DNA from: Linum tenue
Taxonomy: Eukaryota > Streptophyta > Magnoliopsida > Malpighiales > Linaceae
Direction of reading: 5' to 3'
Assembly (NCBI GenBank): GCA_946122785.1
Contig: CAMGYJ010000002.1
Location: 14,148,839-14,212,838, forward strand
Length of the DNA: 64,000 nucleotides
The notes under the pieces were generated by a model. It had not been told where the DNA came from and did not search any database. It saw nothing but the letters and a program-made list of their open reading frames with translations. The position numbers and the translations under genes were made by a program. Shown here one piece after another: positions 1 through 12,045 of the stretch. Numbering within the stretch: the stretch's first letter is position 1; each line of letters starts with the position of its first letter.

Positions 1-2359
1 AGACCAAAGGCTCTGATGAAGATGATATGGGCCACAAAGGGACAAAAAAAAAGGGGGTTTGTAGCAGTTGTAGATAAACACTTTGAAAAGCGCTTTTAAA
101 GTGAAAATTAAATTAATAAAAAGGGGGCGGGTGGGAGGGTTTCTGGAAAAAAGGGAGTTTGGATTTTGGAAACACACCCTGGCTTGCCTTGGCTATTCTG
201 TTCAAGCTGAGAGAGAGAGAGATGTGCATATATTATTCATAAATAAACAAGTATTAATGGCGAAGTGGCATATTTTTGTACACATGATTATTTGTTTTTT
301 CTTTATATGTTCATTGTTCAAACAGACAGCTACGTTTATAATAGGGAGGGAGCTACCTACCTAGGTTTCCTGCCATCATCTCCAGCCTTCCTTCTCTTTT
401 TCCATCCTGCTGCTGCCGCTGCTGTCTGCATTAGGCTATATATCATCTGCTGCAGCTAGCTACATAGCATTCTTCTCTCTTCTCAATTTTTCTTTGTTAT
501 TAATTGGTGTGTGTGGTTTGCTGAGCCAGCTTTGGACTTGAGAGGGAAGAGGACCTCCTCAGCTCAGTCGTAATCATCATAGATATCTTCTTCTTCTCTC
601 TCGAGTCATAATACTTGGAAGTAAAGTATGGTTATGGTAACACCCATTCATGCCCTTATTATTAATTATTATTAATATATATAAAGTTGGAGTGCAGTTA
701 TTGTTGCCTAAATTATTACATTTCGATATCTCAAATTTAATTAAATCACAATGTACATTTTACATTTTGATACCACAAATTTAATTTTAGTGTTGGTTTG
801 GTTTGATTGGTGGTGGTTGTTGACTTGTGGTTGCTTCTCTGATCCTGGCTTCAGGGTGCCGTACTTCTCGGTTTGGAGAAGCTTCTCTTGCATCCTGCTT
901 GGCCAAAAAAATAGCATAATCAAAATTAGTCATTCATATGTGTAAAGACTAAAAGAGTGGTAAATTAGAGAAAGGTCTCAAATAGAAGGCTTGGGTTGGG
1001 GCAAGGTTAGGTTGATTGGTTACATGTGAATTCTTTATTATAAGTCAATCGAGTGAGTGATCCAATCGAATTAAGAATTAGTTGATTTTTGAGTTGTGTC
1101 AGTTGACATGTTAATTAATCGAGTTACACATTATAATGGTTAGCAAACTAAGTTCCGCTCGAATTGAAATACGGGTTGGATAGAATAGGAGTCGTTTTAT
1201 TTTTCTGTTCAAGTTGCTTAAAAGAATTTATCAATACCTTTCCATCATCTACTTCTTTTTTGTTTGATTTTTCACTCGCCTTCCATAAGCCTTTCTTTAT
1301 TTCTTTCTTTGCCTTTTTCGTCTAATCCTAATTAGTATACTATTTGTATGTATCCTAATCGCAAGTATGAACTGGTCTATACATGACTGACCAACAGTCT
1401 AGATAATAAATAATTGAACCATGAATCACTAACTTTTTAAGCTCAATGTCGAGTCCAATTAAAAACAAATATATATGGTCATTACTTACTAGAAAGTCGT
1501 CATTTTCCACTATGGGATTTGAAGACATGAAATTTTAAACTAGTTCTAGTTTGTTTTCCTTTTGCTTCTCTCTAGAGTTTTTCTTTTTCACCCGGGCTAG
1601 AATTTTGAACAATTGTATATGGAATTTTTAACAATTATACATATCAAATAAATAGGTTCCTATTTTCTATAAAAAAAATAATTATCATCTTAAATACATC
1701 ATCATAAAAGGAATTAAGTCTCAACTATGCGAGTTATAGTTGGGTACCTAAACTTAATAGATCTTTAGATTTATAAACTTAATTTATGTTTTTGGCATAT
1801 AAGTCCTCAAAATATTGATGGAACATTACATTTTAGTACCTAAAATCTTTGTGTATTATATTTTAGTACCTGAACTTTTGAAGTTCTACAAATAGTTCTA
1901 ATTTTTATATGTATAATTAAAACACTCTCGAATAAATGGATATTTATACCCAACTCATACACATTTAGATTATGAAAGTAAATATACATACCCTACCCAA
2001 ACTCATCTACAAACTTCCAAACCCATATATACGTCACATCGTCACTCCACTCATACCCTTCCCATAATCAATGGGTCTACTTGAATTTAGGTAAATATCA
2101 TTTATTAGCCAAAAGTATGGTGTTGAATAAGCCTATTGGTCTCCAGGTGTTATAATTAATAAACAAACCTTAACTACTGCCTTCGCAGTGTAGTTCTATA
2201 TTGATTAAATACAATCTATTATCCAAATATTTTCATGTTTTAAAATATATTTCAAAATTACATAAATATATATAATTAGTAAAGCATAATTTTTTTGTTA
2301 ACAATTATGTTAGTAATGCTAAATAGCCACATTATGCTGAGTTGGAGGGTACATGGTGG
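1..2359. other. AT-rich stretch without recognisable gene
   Basis: No open frame here looks like a protein gene. Frames near the left edge are short and low in complexity. A pyrimidine-rich block with TATA-like words lies at about 400-610 and could be promoter or leader sequence of something to the left, but nothing identifies it. The rest is AT-rich unique-looking DNA. Confidence 0.6.
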
Positions 2360-3510
2360 CAATGTAGTTAAAAGCAACCTTTACACCAAAAAAAAAACTA
2401 CACTTTCGCGCTTTTGACCCTCAAGTATTGTATATTTTGTTAAAAAGATTGTATCAAAAGGCTAAGCAAAAGACTTCAAGCCTTATAATAAAAGCTCTAA
2501 ATCCTAGTAAATTTTTTTTATAAGCCTAGTAAAAACTTAGAAGCTAGCTTTTAAGTCGCTTTTTATATCTAAATATTAGAACAATATTCTAGGAGAGTGT
2601 AATGGTTCGGTTCAAACATGATTATACCAAAATCTTGAGAACTACGCTGCAAACGTAAACAAAAATTTAGGATCAAGGACCGGACCAATATTGCATATGG
2701 TCTAGCGAGGTCTAGTCAAAATGTCAATCAGGCTCGTTTTCCTTCAGTATTTATAAAATTCATAGGACCATCGATCAGACCGCATTATATTTGTTCGTTT
2801 GGTCAGTTCTCAATGACAGTTTGGATTGGTGCGGTCTTCTCCATAACAAACTGTTGCACACCCTACCATATTGGATCGGGTTTGATTCAGTTTTCCTAAT
2901 CAAAAGAGAAAAATGATGCAATTTTATTTGTTTTTATTTGTGTAATCCTTTCAGTCTTTCCTTTTACGAATTTCTCATCTCTAATTTGTTGCAACTTCTC
3001 CTCAATTCTCCTCTTTTCTCTGCCTCTAAAACCAACACACACCGCATTCAGATTCCTACCTCTAGCATCCTCTCCCGTCCATGCAACTCTTATCTCTGTG
3101 ACTATGTTGTCGCAAACTCATCTGCTATAGCCTCTCATTTTACGCCACATTCTCTTATTGTGAAGATTGCCTACAACCTTTATAGCTTCATCATTTGTTG
3201 ATGATTCCTCCTCCCCCCCCCCCCCCACACACACCACCACCAAAAAAAACAGGAGGAAGGTAGTGAATGTTTGTTTAAAAGTACATTAATTTAGGTGTGT
3301 GAGAGCCATCTTTAATATATGAGCTAGTTCACTTATTTGTTTATATTTGAAAAATATTTGTTTATATTTGAAAAATAAAATTTATGGTTAGGAAATTTCT
3401 ATCAAATTTATTTAGATGGTTTAAAAGTTTACGCTTTTATGCTTCGCTTTTGCGCTCCCTTTTTTATCCATCATTTCACTTTTACGTAGAAGTTAGACTT
3501 TGACTACATT
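2360..3510. mobile_element. Degenerate MULE-like non-autonomous element (tentative)
   Basis: The left end (CAATGTAGTTAAAAGC) and the inverted right end (AATGTAGTCAAAG) match each other. They also resemble the ends of the well-supported element at 40595-41227, including the GCGCTTTT and TTTACGCTTTTATGC words next to the ends. The flanking 9 bp (ACATGGTGG and GCGTGGCCG) agree at only five positions, so a TSD is possible but decayed. A 14-nt C run lies at 3213-3226. No coding capacity is seen. Confidence 0.4.
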
Positions 3511-4825
3511 GCGTGGCCGTCAACATTCCAACATTTTCAAATTTTAATTAAGAAAAATATCTCAGCCACACACCACTATCATTGCTACCTCCCTCTGGAA
3601 CCACTGCTAGTCACCCAAAAAAGTCATCCCTCCATAGGCTGATGGCCGAGGAGCTTCCCCGTGGCATTGACGAGCATCAATGACAATGTCGACTCTGAGG
3701 CCGTATTTCCGCATCATGGAGTCGTAAATTCCATCGATGATGGGTCCGCAGATGCCAAGACTACTGCAGAGGCCAGCGAGGAAGTTGTGGGTGAGTGATT
3801 TCTTGTAAATTCTCTAGTAAACCTCGCTGACATTAGATTAAAACAAATCACCAAGGGTGACTGGCCCATGTGGTATAAGGTAAGAGGATTGAGATGCTCG
3901 AAATTTAATGATCATAATCGCATCCAACTATTATAAGTAGACTCATCTAGTGACCATCAAAAAGTTCGTATATGGAAAATATACACTAAGAGGTATGAAA
4001 AATATCCTCTCTCCTCTCTTTATTTTCTCTGAGTTCTCTCTAGAAACCACAACCAAATTTTCAGACAACGTCGGGGGCTGCCGCTGGCATCCCTTTGGTG
4101 ACCGGTGGCAACCCTCTGCCCCTTTTCATGTTCTTCGTTTGTGTCGTTCTCTCGTTGCTTTTTGTCGATTCTATCTACTCTTTTCTTTTGCTCTGGTTCC
4201 TGTCATCTTGGAGCTTTTGTTTCCTGTTGCTGGGATTTCTTCCTCCCCTTTAGTGGGTTGATCTTTTGCCCTCCGATCTATTGTTTCATATATGGAGATG
4301 TGTCCGATCTTAGATGCAAAATGGAGGCTAGATCTTTCACGGATCTGGCTTGTTTTCTCCTCTTCTTTCCTTTGTCTACCTCCTTGTTTCACTTTGTAGT
4401 TTGTAGAGCTTGGTGATTCGGAGATGAAGCCTTTGACAATGACATGGTATAGAGAGGTTAAAGGTAGATGATTTCATCCCTATGGTCCTTCGCTGGCCGC
4501 TCCGGTCACTTTGATGGTTTCCCCTGTGTTGGTTTGACGGAAGGCGGATGGTGATTTGGCTTAGGGGTGGTTTTCTTGCAAGGTGTCCTTCCTCATCCCC
4601 GGTCGTTGTGGTGGTGGCTGGTGGGAGTCATAGTGCATGCACGATCAAGTGGCGGTTGAGGTCCGGTCGCAGCGGTGGAGGGTCCTAGAGGGAGGCAAGA
4701 GGCGGCTAGGATTTGTAGGACTTTGACAGTGCTTTAGTCGTTGATCTGAGCCTTATTGGGTTGCAGGCGGTTTTTGGGATATTTTGTTTGGATCTTCTAA
4801 CCCTTATAACTTTTTGGTTGTATCA
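3511..4825. other. Intergenic stretch, no gene recognised
   Basis: Two overlapping forward frames of about 100 codons at 3950-4416 are rich in Phe, Ser, Leu and Cys, and resemble translated pyrimidine-rich DNA rather than protein. Moderately GC-rich text at 3640-3800 could be a decayed gene fragment, but I cannot assign it. Confidence 0.5.
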
Positions 4826-4833
4826 TTTCCAGT

Positions 4834-6022
4834 TAGGGGTGTAAGTCGGTCGATTTCGGTTTAACCGAAAATTGATTTCTCGGTTATCGGTTAAACTAAG
4901 CCACCACCTCTCGCTGCCGACCATCGACCGTGAGGGACACTACGGTTAGTCGACCACCGACCAGTCGGTTATTGGTTTTGGTCCGGTTAGTCGCATACCC
5001 GAAAAACACTCCTTAATCTCCAAAAAATTATTAAAAATAACCCAAAAGTCCTCCCACCACTTATTCCTTATCTCTCCTTCCTTTCTCCATTCAACCCCCC
5101 CCCCCCCCCACCGCCACCAGGCATGCCACCACTCCTTCCGTCTCTCTCCTTCCTTCTTCCATTTCAGATCTGGACACCACAGCCATGGAGGAGAAGCAGA
5201 GGCACAGTGGCGTCGAGTGGAGGCGGACATCGGGACAGGGCGGTTGGTGATTCGAGGAGGAGAAGCAGGGGGTCGCGCACGGGAACGGCAGAGCGGAGGC
5301 CCTGGGTCGTCATCGTCGGGGAAAGAGATGGTTTGTTGGATTGACGATGAGGACGAAGCGAGATGATGTTGTTGCTGGGCTAGTGGTCTGCTCCGCGATG
5401 GGAAGGAGGCTTACGGGACGACACGGCGCTAACCGCGATGGGAAGGAGGCGGACGGCGAGGTGCAGGGAGAGGCGAGTTGGACGACGTCGCGGCGGCAGA
5501 GGTTAGGTGGACGGAGGCGAGGTGGACGGAGGCGCGGTGGCGGAGGCGAGGTGGACGGAGGCGCGGTGGCGGAGGCGAGGTGGACGAAGGCATTTAGGGT
5601 TCGAGGAGGAGAGTGGAGGAGGACGATGTAGGTCTGCTTGTTGGCTATGACGGTGGTGAGAGAAGAGAGGAAGAGGAGTGAAAAGAAGGAAATGCGGGTC
5701 ACGTAGGCCATTGTTGAGAGTGGGATTACTACTACTGCTTCTTCTTCTTCCTGGATTTGGGAAGTAATTTTTTAGATTCAAGGTGTGAGAATGGAGATGA
5801 TCGACAGAATTTTGGGGAAGGTTAAGTGGGTCTCAGTTGGGGCCGGTTAGTCGGATAACCGCGGTTAATCACCGTCGGTTACTCGGTCAACTGACCCTTT
5901 CCTTTTCCCATCCGACCATCGACCGCCAAGATAACCGGTCGGTTTTTGGTTAGCTGGTAACTGGTGGTTTTTGGTAAAAATTGATGGTTACCCGCTATTT
6001 GGAAACAAAAATGTCAGTCCTA
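4834..6022. mobile_element. hAT-like non-autonomous DNA transposon (copy 1, TAACCG family)
   Basis: The element starts TAGGGGTG and ends in CAGTCCTA, a short imperfect inverted repeat typical of hAT elements. It is flanked by 8-bp duplications TTTCCAGT (4826-4833) and TTTCCAAT (6023-6030), 7 of 8 identical. Both subterminal regions are packed with CGGTTA/TAACCG words, as expected for transposase-binding repeats. The interior (about 5090-5700) is GC- and pyrimidine-rich with G-rich tandem words near 5510-5590 and encodes no transposase. It belongs to the same family as 51266-52550: right-hand parts are nearly collinear, including the TTTTGGGGAAG and GATAACCGCGGTTAATCACC words. Confidence 0.85.
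5510..5595. repeat. Short tandem repeat, GGAGGCG(A/C)GGTGG type
   Basis: Several near-identical copies of a 12- to 24-nt GC-rich unit (GGAGGCGAGGTGGAC, GGAGGCGCGGTGGC) follow one another inside the hAT-like element. They create glycine/arginine-rich or proline-rich pseudo-frames that should not be taken for genes. Confidence 0.8.
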
Positions 6023-6030
6023 TTTCCAAT

Positions 6031-9000
6031 TGTGCCTAGCCCGTTTTGCAATCTAAATGAACTGATTTAAAAAAAAAATCAATATATGTCGGAATCACTT
6101 GAGTTTGTTGACTTCAACGTGACGTAGTCAGAAATTTATTTAGGATGTGTTCATTTAAGAAAATACATATGATTAAATAGTTTTTGTTAACTTTTTAATC
6201 ATTCATGATTTAATATTATATTTAAAAAAACTTGGTAAATTAATACATTGGTAGTGGAAACTATAAAAAAAATAATACTCTATGTATACAAATCAATTAT
6301 TCATGATTTACCTAGTCCTTCTCTTTCGAATGATGCGCTTCATCAATAACCTTTTATTATCAATAACTATAGTAGTTGAGTTAGGCTTAATAATTGATCT
6401 TATATCATTTACTTACACACTTCCTCATATGAAAACCAACTTATATGTTTTGCAGTTTGCACAAATCCGATAATCATTTGCTAGCCAAGATTTAAATACA
6501 ATGCCTCTCGGTCATCAATTCTCAATTAAATACGTCCTAATTTTTATTATCAATTACCTATTATATCTAAGTTACTCATTTTCCTCCCAAGGACCCACCC
6601 CGTGACACTCTTCTTTCTCTATAGTAGAAATAAAGTTTTTTTTCTTAAAAACTAGCTAAAATTTGGTGAATTTTTTTCGTTAATATTGAATAAATACACC
6701 TTTGATTTTCAGTGAATCATATGCATCATTGTTATTTGTACATAACTCGTTAGAAAATTTTGAATATGTCAATCAACGATATGTAAATTATCATCGAGCA
6801 TTTATAAAGTAAACCATTCTCAATTAGATTCGCCTTGACTTTTATTCTCGCGTTATTACTATAACTAATTTATCAATTTTTCTTCCCATTCAGATGAGTC
6901 CCAGCCTCCAGAACCCACCCTGTAACAGTCTGGCTCCACCCCTGATATGAATGAAGACTAAGATACACATACTTTGGATTTTCTGTCATATACTAGTGTT
7001 GATTTAGCAGAGCAATACTTATGACAAATAAATATATTTTTTGAAAAAATAATTTATGCACAATTATTTCAAGAGACCGTATTAATGATTCACGAGGGTT
7101 GATCAAATTGGATAGGCTATAATTGGAGTTCATTTTTTTTAAGGGGCTGTCCTTTGGTTTAGTGATGGACAAGAAGCAATGTCATCAATGTGTGTCAAGA
7201 ACTGTCTGAGACAGCATTGAAGGATCAAATTATCAAAGGGGACGCTTTTTGTGATCTTATTTTAGAGAAAGGAGATCGTATTACTATGGGCGTCTCTTAC
7301 GATGATGGAATTCTTTAGTTTAAGCAGTAATCAAACCATGAGGTGAAAGGGAACTGGAATAGAAAATTAGAGAAACCAAAATGGAGAGATATGGATGAAG
7401 CGTGAAGTTGATGTCTCAATAATCTCGTTTATCAGCGATGATGCAATTCTTAGCATAGTGATACAATTTTTATAGTAATACAATGATGTTTTATCATAAC
7501 AATTCAGTTTTAGATTATGCAAACCTATGCACCTGCTCTGTTCTCGTTTAATATCGTTCCCTCTTATATTTCTTCAAATGAACAATCGAACATTCAAATG
7601 AGAGAAACCGGTACAAGCCATTCATACGTAAAATAATTGTTAATATTAAGAACTAGCAGATAATCTACTTAAATACGATACTAGTTTGTTGGCTCGGCTC
7701 TGCAACGGTAAGAAACTAATTATGTTTATAATATCTACTTATTTAATAATTTAAGTAAATCAGATAATTCATAAAATTGTTGGGTAAGATACGAAAATAA
7801 GTTTTATGTACTGTCTTAATCATTAAGAAAGATATACGCCATATGTTTACATAAGAAATAAATATATCTCCATAAGCTTTATGCAGTGTCTTAATCATTA
7901 TGTAAGGCTCATTTATTATTACTCCATAACTTTACATAACGTATTTGTAATTTACGTAACTATCATAGAATTTTATTCACAAATCTTCCATAATGTGTGG
8001 TCCAATAATATATATAATTTAGGCCAATAAAAGCTCTAGCGTTACTGCACTAATAAGATCCATTTGTTCCAATAACTCTATCAAATAACTTGAGGATTTA
8101 TGAGTATCGTTTTATCGTATAGTTGTGCATTTTAAAAGGACAAAATCATAGGAATGTTTAGCTTAAGCATGGAAGTTGCTTGCAATTATATGGACCAGAA
8201 AATTTGACCCAATTATTATAGTCATGATGCCTGCATGCACCGTTCTGTTCCAATCGCCAATTTAGCAAATCTACCATTTCCCACCAACTTCATGAGTACT
8301 ACGTAATCAGTTGGTTTACAGAAACTGAATGTTGACGCCATGATCATATTCACCTACTTCAATCTATATCTGTATATCATAATTCCATTTATGGGTTTTA
8401 TAACAGTTTGTATTCCATTTTAAAGCAATGTATCAAAATCTAGAATTAGGAAGCAAAGTTTAATATATTCAAGTGCATAAGAGACAAGGGTCTTCATCAT
8501 GCTTCACTAGCTTTGATATTATTGTCTATTTTGACTTTGGTGTGAGATTCAATTTTCTTTTCCATGGTTAACATACATTTGATTTGTTAGTTTTATAAAC
8601 ATGAATGTAAATCCATTTTTTTATTTGTTTAAGCTCATGAGAGTAGGAAGAAATATAGCTACCTAACTCATTTCATTTGAACGAAAAATTATCATTTGTG
8701 TCACTGAATTTCGAGCAAAACAATTTTCTACTTATGAGGGATTCTGATTCATGAAAAAACTAAAATAATAGGACTCTATATGCGCAATTATGGTATCATT
8801 GGATGAGGGTCATGAGAAAGAGAGAGTCAAAAAACCAATTAGTTCCAGTAACTTCAGTTATTGAGACTATTTGCTTCTTGACATGGTATTATCATCTTCT
8901 GTGATTGACATGTTTTCTGTTCAAATTATGCTGATCCTCATTTGTGAAACACATGATATTCTGAGTGTGTTAATAAGTGCTATATGACCCACATTTAAAC

Positions 9001-9038
9001 ATCTTCCAACAACTTTAGTTATTTGAATCAACTAATTC

Positions 9039-9040
<2 letters not shown>
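6031..9040. other. AT-rich intergenic stretch
   Basis: No convincing gene. The longest frame (6282-6473) is hydrophobic and short with no family resemblance. Two imperfect copies of a GTCTTAATCATTA word lie at about 7810 and 7890, so a small decayed repeat may be present there, with no clear ends. Confidence 0.55.

Positions 9041-9098
<58 letters not shown>
9041..9098. repeat. (GA)n microsatellite
   Basis: About 29 uninterrupted GA units, directly left of a hAT-like element. Confidence 0.98.
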
Positions 9099-9101
<3 letters not shown>

Positions 9102-9108
9102 GTGAAGT

Positions 9109-9747
9109 TAGGGCTGGAAGTTTGGTACCGGTATTTGGGACATACCGATTACCGTACTGAATTTGTCTATATTTGGTATTACCGAATTCACGAATTATTT
9201 CTTGGGATTGAGATTCAATTTCAATTGTTATTCGGTATTATGGATTACGGGATTGGGATCTGTATATACCGAAATACCGAACAACACCGAAATATAAGCT
9301 AGTGTGTAGTTTATCCTCTCAACTAGACTCTCTCATTCACTATACCCTCAACCACCAATCTATTGTTATTTTCATAACACCAATAAGCAAATACTAGTAT
9401 TAGTATTCTCTCAGCCTCCATTTCATCAAATTAAAGATTACCAATGACAAAAAGTTGAGATGTCACCTCTACTCGATTCTCCTTATCTTATATCATAGCT
9501 CTAGTCAAACTCAAAACTCTTTGTTTAGTCTATTTGTCCTATATTAAACAATCAAATCTAATTTATATATTAATTATAAATTTAATTAATTTCGTATTTG
9601 ATAATACCGATTAGGATACCGAATTACCGATTGGGGTACCGAAATTATTTATGGATTGAGATTGAGATTGATTCTAGCATGTAATTCGGTATTCGAGATT
9701 TTGGTATTTGGTATTGGGATACCGATACCGTACCGATTTCCACCATA
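9109..9747. mobile_element. hAT-like MITE (TACCG family)
   Basis: The ends TAGGGCTGGAAG and, inverted, TATGGTGGAAAT match imperfectly, and the subterminal DNA on both sides is dense in GGTAC/TACCG words. Flanking 8-mers GGTGAAGT (9101-9108) and TGTGAAAT (9748-9755) agree at 6 of 8 positions, consistent with an aged TSD. It has no coding capacity. The subterminal word differs from the TAACCG family, so it is a separate family of the same architecture. Confidence 0.75.
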
Positions 9748-9755
9748 TGTGAAAT

Positions 9756-10363
9756 AACTTGTTCAAATTCAAATGGTGGTTGACATTTCATAGCATCCAC
9801 AAAAGGAATATGAAACTTTCGACTAGATCAATTGCAAGTGCAACAAATGAAATTATCAGTCCTAGACAAATTTGATCAAACTTAAGTGAGACTAGCTAGA
9901 TAGATAGGAAGAAAAGGGCAGGCAGGCAAACAAGGACACAATCACACTAACACCCTTTTCGAGAGGGATTTCAGGGATCAAATATTGATGCATGCTGGTT
10001 GCTGGACAGCAAAGGGGAAGGAGAAGAGAAGAGAAGAGAAGAGAGGAGAAGAGAGATGCAGCAGATGGGACTACATATACATGTAGCAGGGCAGGGCTAG
10101 TTTTTGACTGATAAGTAGTAGGCGAAAGGCAAAAAGCCCAAAGGCCCAAAACGAAAAGTAACAAGAGATAAAAAAAATATATATATATATCAGAGGAAGA
10201 ATGGCTTTTGTTTCTTCTGCTGCCATGCTCTCTGGGAAGTAGAGTTGGAAGCATGCCATTTTGCCATGCTCAAGTCTAATCAACACATATAATTCCTAAA
10301 GAAACAAAACCCGAAAAGAATAACGACCCATCTCAATATATTTTATATATTTATAAATACCTA
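9756..10363. other. Intergenic stretch with GA-rich tract
   Basis: Contains an AAGAG-type purine repeat (about 10016-10058) and a short TA repeat (about 10178-10189). Reverse-strand frames across it are leucine/serine-rich products of the purine tract and are not considered genes. Confidence 0.6.
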
Positions 10364-10371
10364 CCTTAAAG

Positions 10372-11582
10372 TAGGGGTGATAATCCGGTGTCGGTTGTCC
10401 GGTTTAGCCGAAAACCGAACCGAAAAATCGGTTAGTCGGATAACCGAAAACCGATTACAATGCATGCGGTGTCGGCGTCGGTTGTCATTTTAGGGAAATA
10501 TTGATAACCGGCGGTTGCCGGTTGCTAACCGAGAAATACTCGGTGCACCGCTCCTAACCGCTAGACCTCTCCCTTTCCTCTCGCCGCTCTCTACCTTCCT
10601 TTCCCAATCCCACCATTCAACCTGCACCCCCTGAATTCCGAATTCATAACTCCCAATCTCAATTTTTGCCACCCAGAATACACCAACCGCATCGCAAATC
10701 TCAATTCTTTCCTCGAGCATCAACTGCTCAAACCATCGTCAAGAACCTCCTTATCTGCCGACCACCGCGATTCTCTTCGTCATCTTCCTTCTGGGATCTC
10801 CGCCTCTCCTCGAACGGCGAGATTTAGCCGTGATATTCGGCGGCGGGGATCTATGGTGCGTGACAGGTAAGAATCGAGATCCACCCACTGGATCTGAGTG
10901 AATAGTCGCCACCAATCGCAACCTCACTATCGTCGTCAATCTTTGTCGCCCCCACTTTGCCTTGCATCCTCCTCGCTTCCCTTCCTTCCTCATTCTCGAT
11001 CGTGGACATGCAAGGAGTCGAGGTGGTCGCCTTTGCTGAAATCGCTATCGGGATTGATGGCAGGAGTCGAAGATCGCCTTGCATGTTCCCGCCGGCCGCC
11101 TCCCTGCCGTCCTCATAGTTCGTCATCTTACGCTGTCGTGTTGTTTCGAAGAAGGTAGGAGAGAATGAGGAGGCGGTGGTCTAGGCATTAGGGTAAAGCT
11201 GCCATGGGATTGGGATTTGGATGAATGGTTTGTAGTGTTCGAATTTTTTGGTGGATGCTTAGTTAGTTAGTTTTGTTGAACAAAGGTAGATCTAGTGGAA
11301 ACAGAGAGCAAGAGAGAGAAGACGTGAGCAGAGAAGAAATTGGAAAAGACTCAAAAGAGTTGGCTTTTTTTGGTCTCCTCAATTATTGGTCTCCTCACCT
11401 ATATAATTATAGGAGCGGTTTTCGGTGACTAAAAGACCGAACCGCAATTAGTCGGTCTCGGTTTCGGCTAACCGATAAGAGGATCGGTGGCGGTGTCGGT
11501 CGCTGGTTTTGGGTCATTTTCGGCTGCGGTTAACCGACCTGTCGGTTCGGTTTAACCGTAACCGAACCGACTAACACCCCTA
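10372..11582. mobile_element. hAT-like non-autonomous DNA transposon with perfect TSD (copy 2)
   Basis: Starts TAGGGGTGATAA and ends CTAACACCCCTA. The flanks are a perfect 8-bp TSD, CCTTAAAG, at 10364-10371 and 11583-11590. Subterminal DNA is full of ACCGAAAACCG/CGGTTAACCG words. The interior is pyrimidine-rich and moderately GC-rich, perhaps with captured genic DNA (about 10560-11160), but has no transposase. The perfect TSD fixes both ends. Confidence 0.92.
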
Positions 11583-11787
11583 CCTTAAAGTTTAAATTAT
11601 TTTATTATTTCATTTTATATGTTCAAATGGACATAATAGTCATACCAAACAAAATTTGACATAATAATTAGGACTTAGGAGGTCCTCTGTTAGTGTTTAC
11701 GATGCATTAATATGGTTTAGATAATTATTCATACTAATGTATCTTTTCAGTAGGTCCATGATTTTTCAAGTATAACTAATTCGGATG

Positions 11788-12035
11788 GGCTAAGCGAAAG
11801 GTGCTTGGCCCTTTGCCATTTGCTTAAGCTTACCTCTGTGAATGCAGAGGATGACCCTGGGAAGAAGATTGTGGAATTGGCGGCTGAGACCAAGCGTAGG
11901 AAAAGAGTGGCAAGGTCAAAGCAGCAGATGGAAGAGCATCGACTAGGACCGAGGCAGGCTACCCCATTAGCGCCAAGATCAAGAAAGAGATCGACTCGAT
12001 TGGGGGAGCCTAGTGGAAACTGCGGTGTTGTTTGA
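11788..12035 (+). pseudogene. LINE ORF1 C-terminal fragment
   Basis: This frame is open from the truncated LINE start to a TGA at 12033-12035. The encoded tail is basic (runs such as KRRKRVARSK and PRSRKRSTR), fitting the nucleic-acid-binding C-terminus of a plant LINE ORF1. No zinc knuckle is left in the retained part. It ends 10 nt before the ORF2 start codon. Confidence 0.65.
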
Positions 12036-12045
12036 TCTCCTTTCT

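Noticed and set aside
83..620. MicroRNA precursor in the left-edge leader-like region
   Set aside because: No match to conserved plant miRNA sequences that I know, and no convincing long hairpin was found by eye.
5310..5781. Reverse-strand Pro-rich frames as an extensin-like gene
   Set aside because: They translate the tandem GGAGGCGAGGTGG repeat inside a hAT-like element.
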